Positions 52,293-53,814 of a stretch of 53,814 nt of DNA are shown one piece after another. The DNA comes from CAYPIE01 sp964410665. GTDB lineage: Bacteria > Planctomycetota > Planctomycetia > Gemmatales > Gemmataceae. The notes below the pieces were generated by a model, which saw only the letters and a program-made list of their open reading frames with translations, was not told the origin of the DNA and searched no databases. The stretch covers positions 1 through 53,814 of the forward strand of contig CAYPIE010000037.1 of NCBI GenBank assembly GCA_964410665.1, read 5' to 3'. A program made the translations under genes and the position numbers. Position 1 is the first letter of the stretch, and every line of letters starts with the position of its first letter.

Positions 52293-53231
52293 TTAAGAAG
52301 CGCCCTCGACCTCCTCACCCGTCAGGAAGGCGAGGAGGTCCGCCGTCATCTTCTCCTCGATGCCGTACCAGATGCCGTGGGTTGCCCCGGGGAAGACCTT
52401 GGCGAGGATGCCCGCCGACCGGGCGTTGGCCACTGCCACCTCGTGATGGGTCGCGTTCTCCTTGTCGCCGATGAGCAGCAGCACCGGGTGCCGGCTGGCC
52501 ATCCCCTTCAGCTCGACGACGGGCCACGGGCGGGGCACGCTAGCGATGAGCCGGACGGTGTGGGGGAGGTGGGCCAGGGAGCGGATGAAGTCAATCAGCC
52601 GTAGGTCATCGTGACTCATTCCGTCGGGCACATCGATGACCTTCTGCATGACTGCCTCTCTCAGTCGTGCCGTCGGCATGAACCGGCGGGCTGCACTAAA
52701 GAGTTGGAAGACGATTGGGTAGACCAGGTCGGGAATCTGCTGGGGCGCGACGACCGCGGCCGGCGCTGTGAGAACCAGCTTGTCGATCTCGGCCGGGTAG
52801 TCCATCGCGAACATGGTGGACACAAAGCAGCCATAGGAGTGGCCAACGAAAGACACGGCCCGGCCGCCGAAGCCAAGCTCTGACTTCACCGATGCAATCC
52901 ACTCGACGGTCTCCCCCTCGCTGCTGGGCAGGCTTGAGGTTCGACCACCCCGTGGAACACTCCGCCCCACGTTACCGATGCGGTCAACTGCGACCAGATG
53001 GTAGAACTTCACCAGCTCCGGGAGCAGCCACTCCCAGGTCAGAGAGGAGTCGCATACGCCGTGCATCAAGAACACTGGTGGCTTCGCGGGGTCGCCACAC
53101 ACATAGGCTCTGGTCGAGCCGAACCTCGATTTCACGTCGACGATCCGGGCATCTCCGTAGATCTCGTCCACAAAGGTGTCGTACACCTCCAAGTGTCGAG
53201 CCCATGCGTCGCCTTCGTGCCATTTGGCCAT
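52293..53231 (-). CDS. Alpha/beta hydrolase
   Basis: 312 residues; AAGGAG lies 7 bases before ATG 53231. VFLMHGVCDSSLTWEWLLP near 53-71 is the oxyanion-hole region; VAVDRIGNVGRSVP follows; GHSYG (130-134) is the nucleophile elbow with Ser132; LLLIGDKENATHHE and GATHGIWYG near the C-terminus supply the acid and His. A helical cap lies about 155-235. The fold covers esterases, lipases and haloperoxidases; substrate cannot be told. It is 279 bp upstream of the sigma gene on the same strand and is probably separately transcribed. Confidence 0.88.
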   Translation of the reverse strand: MAKWHEGDAWARHLEVYDTFVDEIYGDARIVDVKSRFGSTRAYVCGDPAKPPVFLMHGVCDSSLTWEWLLPELVKFYHLVAVDRIGNVGRSVPRGGRTSSLPSSEGETVEWIASVKSELGFGGRAVSFVGHSYGCFVSTMFAMDYPAEIDKLVLTAPAAVVAPQQIPDLVYPIVFQLFSAARRFMPTARLREAVMQKVIDVPDGMSHDDLRLIDFIRSLAHLPHTVRLIASVPRPWPVVELKGMASRHPVLLLIGDKENATHHEVAVANARSAGILAKVFPGATHGIWYGIEEKMTADLLAFLTGEEVEGAS

Positions 53232-53381
53232 GGTTGTTCTCCTTCGAGCCCGTAAGTGGTCCGTCCCGAAAGTCTTAGCGATGGCGATGGAGTACCGGAT
53301 TACGACGTACATCGTTCCCTATGATCGGGGACTGCTTAAGTCAGTCGACCCAAGTGGAAGTTCGTGTCAGCTGATAAGGGA

Positions 53382-53814
53382 ATGTGCTCCACCGTAAGTC
53401 GGTTTGAAGGCAGTTTGTTTTCGGTACAGCAGGTGCGTCGGCGCTGCATCGCCCGCTCGGATTTCGAGAAATTGGTTCGTCGCACAAATCGTGAATTCGC
53501 GGACAGGATTCTGGCGAAACTGCGCCGAACCCGCTTGACTGCCGGCGGTGACGAGACTGAAGCGTCTGAGCCTTCCTGCGAAAACGATCTGGAATCTGCC
53601 GAGAATCGTTTCCAGAAACTGGGGGAATCCACGCACTCATTTCTTGAATTGGCAACAAAATGGCGTGCCGGGGGTAACTTGCTGGTGATTTCTGCCATAC
53701 CTAGTACTACAGTTGTATTTGCAATAATCGCCATGCGAACGTGTTTTGTGGAGAAATATCATGGCTGTGCGACCACCGACCACCGGCGACGTGCACGACT
53801 GGGCGAAGGAACTG
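53382..53814 (+). CDS. Partial ORF at the right edge, doubtful
   Basis: From ATG 53382 a frame stays open to the window end (144 codons). It is rich in Arg, Glu and Ser (FEKLVRRTNREFADRIL, then ETEASEPSCENDLESAENRF), with a hydrophobic stretch LLVISAIPSTTVVFAIIAM at 99-117. The ribosome site is weakly placed. A second, overlapping candidate in another frame starts at 53761 with GGAG 9 bases upstream (MAVRPPTTGDVHDWAKEL), which looks like a genuine gene start. Both cannot be right past 53761; the latter has the better site. The opposite strand is open too. Confidence 0.35.
   Translation, partial: MCSTVSRFEGSLFSVQQVRRRCIARSDFEKLVRRTNREFADRILAKLRRTRLTAGGDETEASEPSCENDLESAENRFQKLGESTHSFLELATKWRAGGNLLVISAIPSTTVVFAIIAMRTCFVEKYHGCATTDHRRRARLGEGT
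53761..53814 (+). CDS. 5' end of a gene cut by the window edge
   Basis: GGAG lies 9 bases before ATG 53761. The 18 visible codons start MAVRPPTTGDVHDW. The opening is reminiscent of amidase-family N-termini ('VRPPT... L...LG'), but too little is visible to name it. Confidence 0.4.
   Translation, partial: MAVRPPTTGDVHDWAKEL

Noticed and set aside
51768..52604. 278-codon plus-strand frame across the sigma gene and hydrolase end
   Set aside because: It overlaps two genes with strong family signatures on the other strand and has no coherent composition.
1..53814. tRNA or rRNA genes
   Set aside because: I looked for T-loop-like and acceptor-stem patterns in the gaps and saw none that close as a cloverleaf; no rRNA-like stretch is present.

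Overview
The window reads as a chromosomal segment from a planctomycete, most likely a Gemmata/Isosphaera-type lineage. This is inferred from gene content: Ser/Thr kinases paired with ECF sigma factors (two of the PF07638 type), a TIGR02996-like domain protein, two exported proteins with the planctomycete 'LExR-LL-A' N-terminal signature, a redoxin-cytochrome c-copper monooxygenase fusion, a sulfatase and many outer-membrane porins. I see no rRNA, tRNA or CRISPR array and no intact transposase.

Layout. 1-3040: the tail of a TPR protein (probably a kinase), a membrane protein and a TIGR02996-like protein. 3700-8760: a DoxX protein, then a tightly packed set (DinB-like, NRDE/TANGO2-like, ATP-grasp) followed by a kinase overlapping its sigma factor. 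8830-15080: a membrane block with DUF389, a DUF3302 + HlyD-type pair with translational coupling, and a MscS channel with a duplicated periplasmic domain. 15180-18960: two tandem paralogous lipoproteins, each preceded by a long palindromic element. 19200-25660: an exported sulfatase, an OprB-type porin, a wrecked OprB copy and an OprP-type porin. 25900-33020: small genes, an SDR oxidoreductase, a 0.7 kb composite repeat island, a DUF1579 protein, the redoxin-cytochrome-monooxygenase fusion, and a secreted RTX metalloprotease. 33250-41590: two divergent ECF sigma genes, a 1145-residue kinase with TPRs, and a large FG-GAP surface protein. 41980-44900: a baeRF-type protein, a DUF3124 protein and a DUF4345 protein flanked by inverted repeats. 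45200-49260: a scarred region with an integrase fragment, a truncated porin sharing a 469-bp identical block with the intact porin beside it, a small MITE, an OprP fragment, and a toxin with a frameshifted antitoxin. 49480-53814: a small membrane protein, an ECF sigma/putative anti-sigma/exported protein operon, an alpha/beta hydrolase and a partial gene.

How it fits together. The coherent themes are envelope traffic (porins, sulfatase, efflux-type adaptor, mechanosensitive channel, lipoproteins, exported proteins) and phosphorylation/ECF-based regulation. The second theme is genome plasticity: a dispersed family of about 39-bp inverted repeats occurs at four or more sites, other palindrome and tandem-repeat families fill the larger intergenic gaps, and at least three porin-derived pseudogenes show deletion, recombination and frameshift. 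Two of the frameshifts lie in homopolymer runs and could be sequencing errors.
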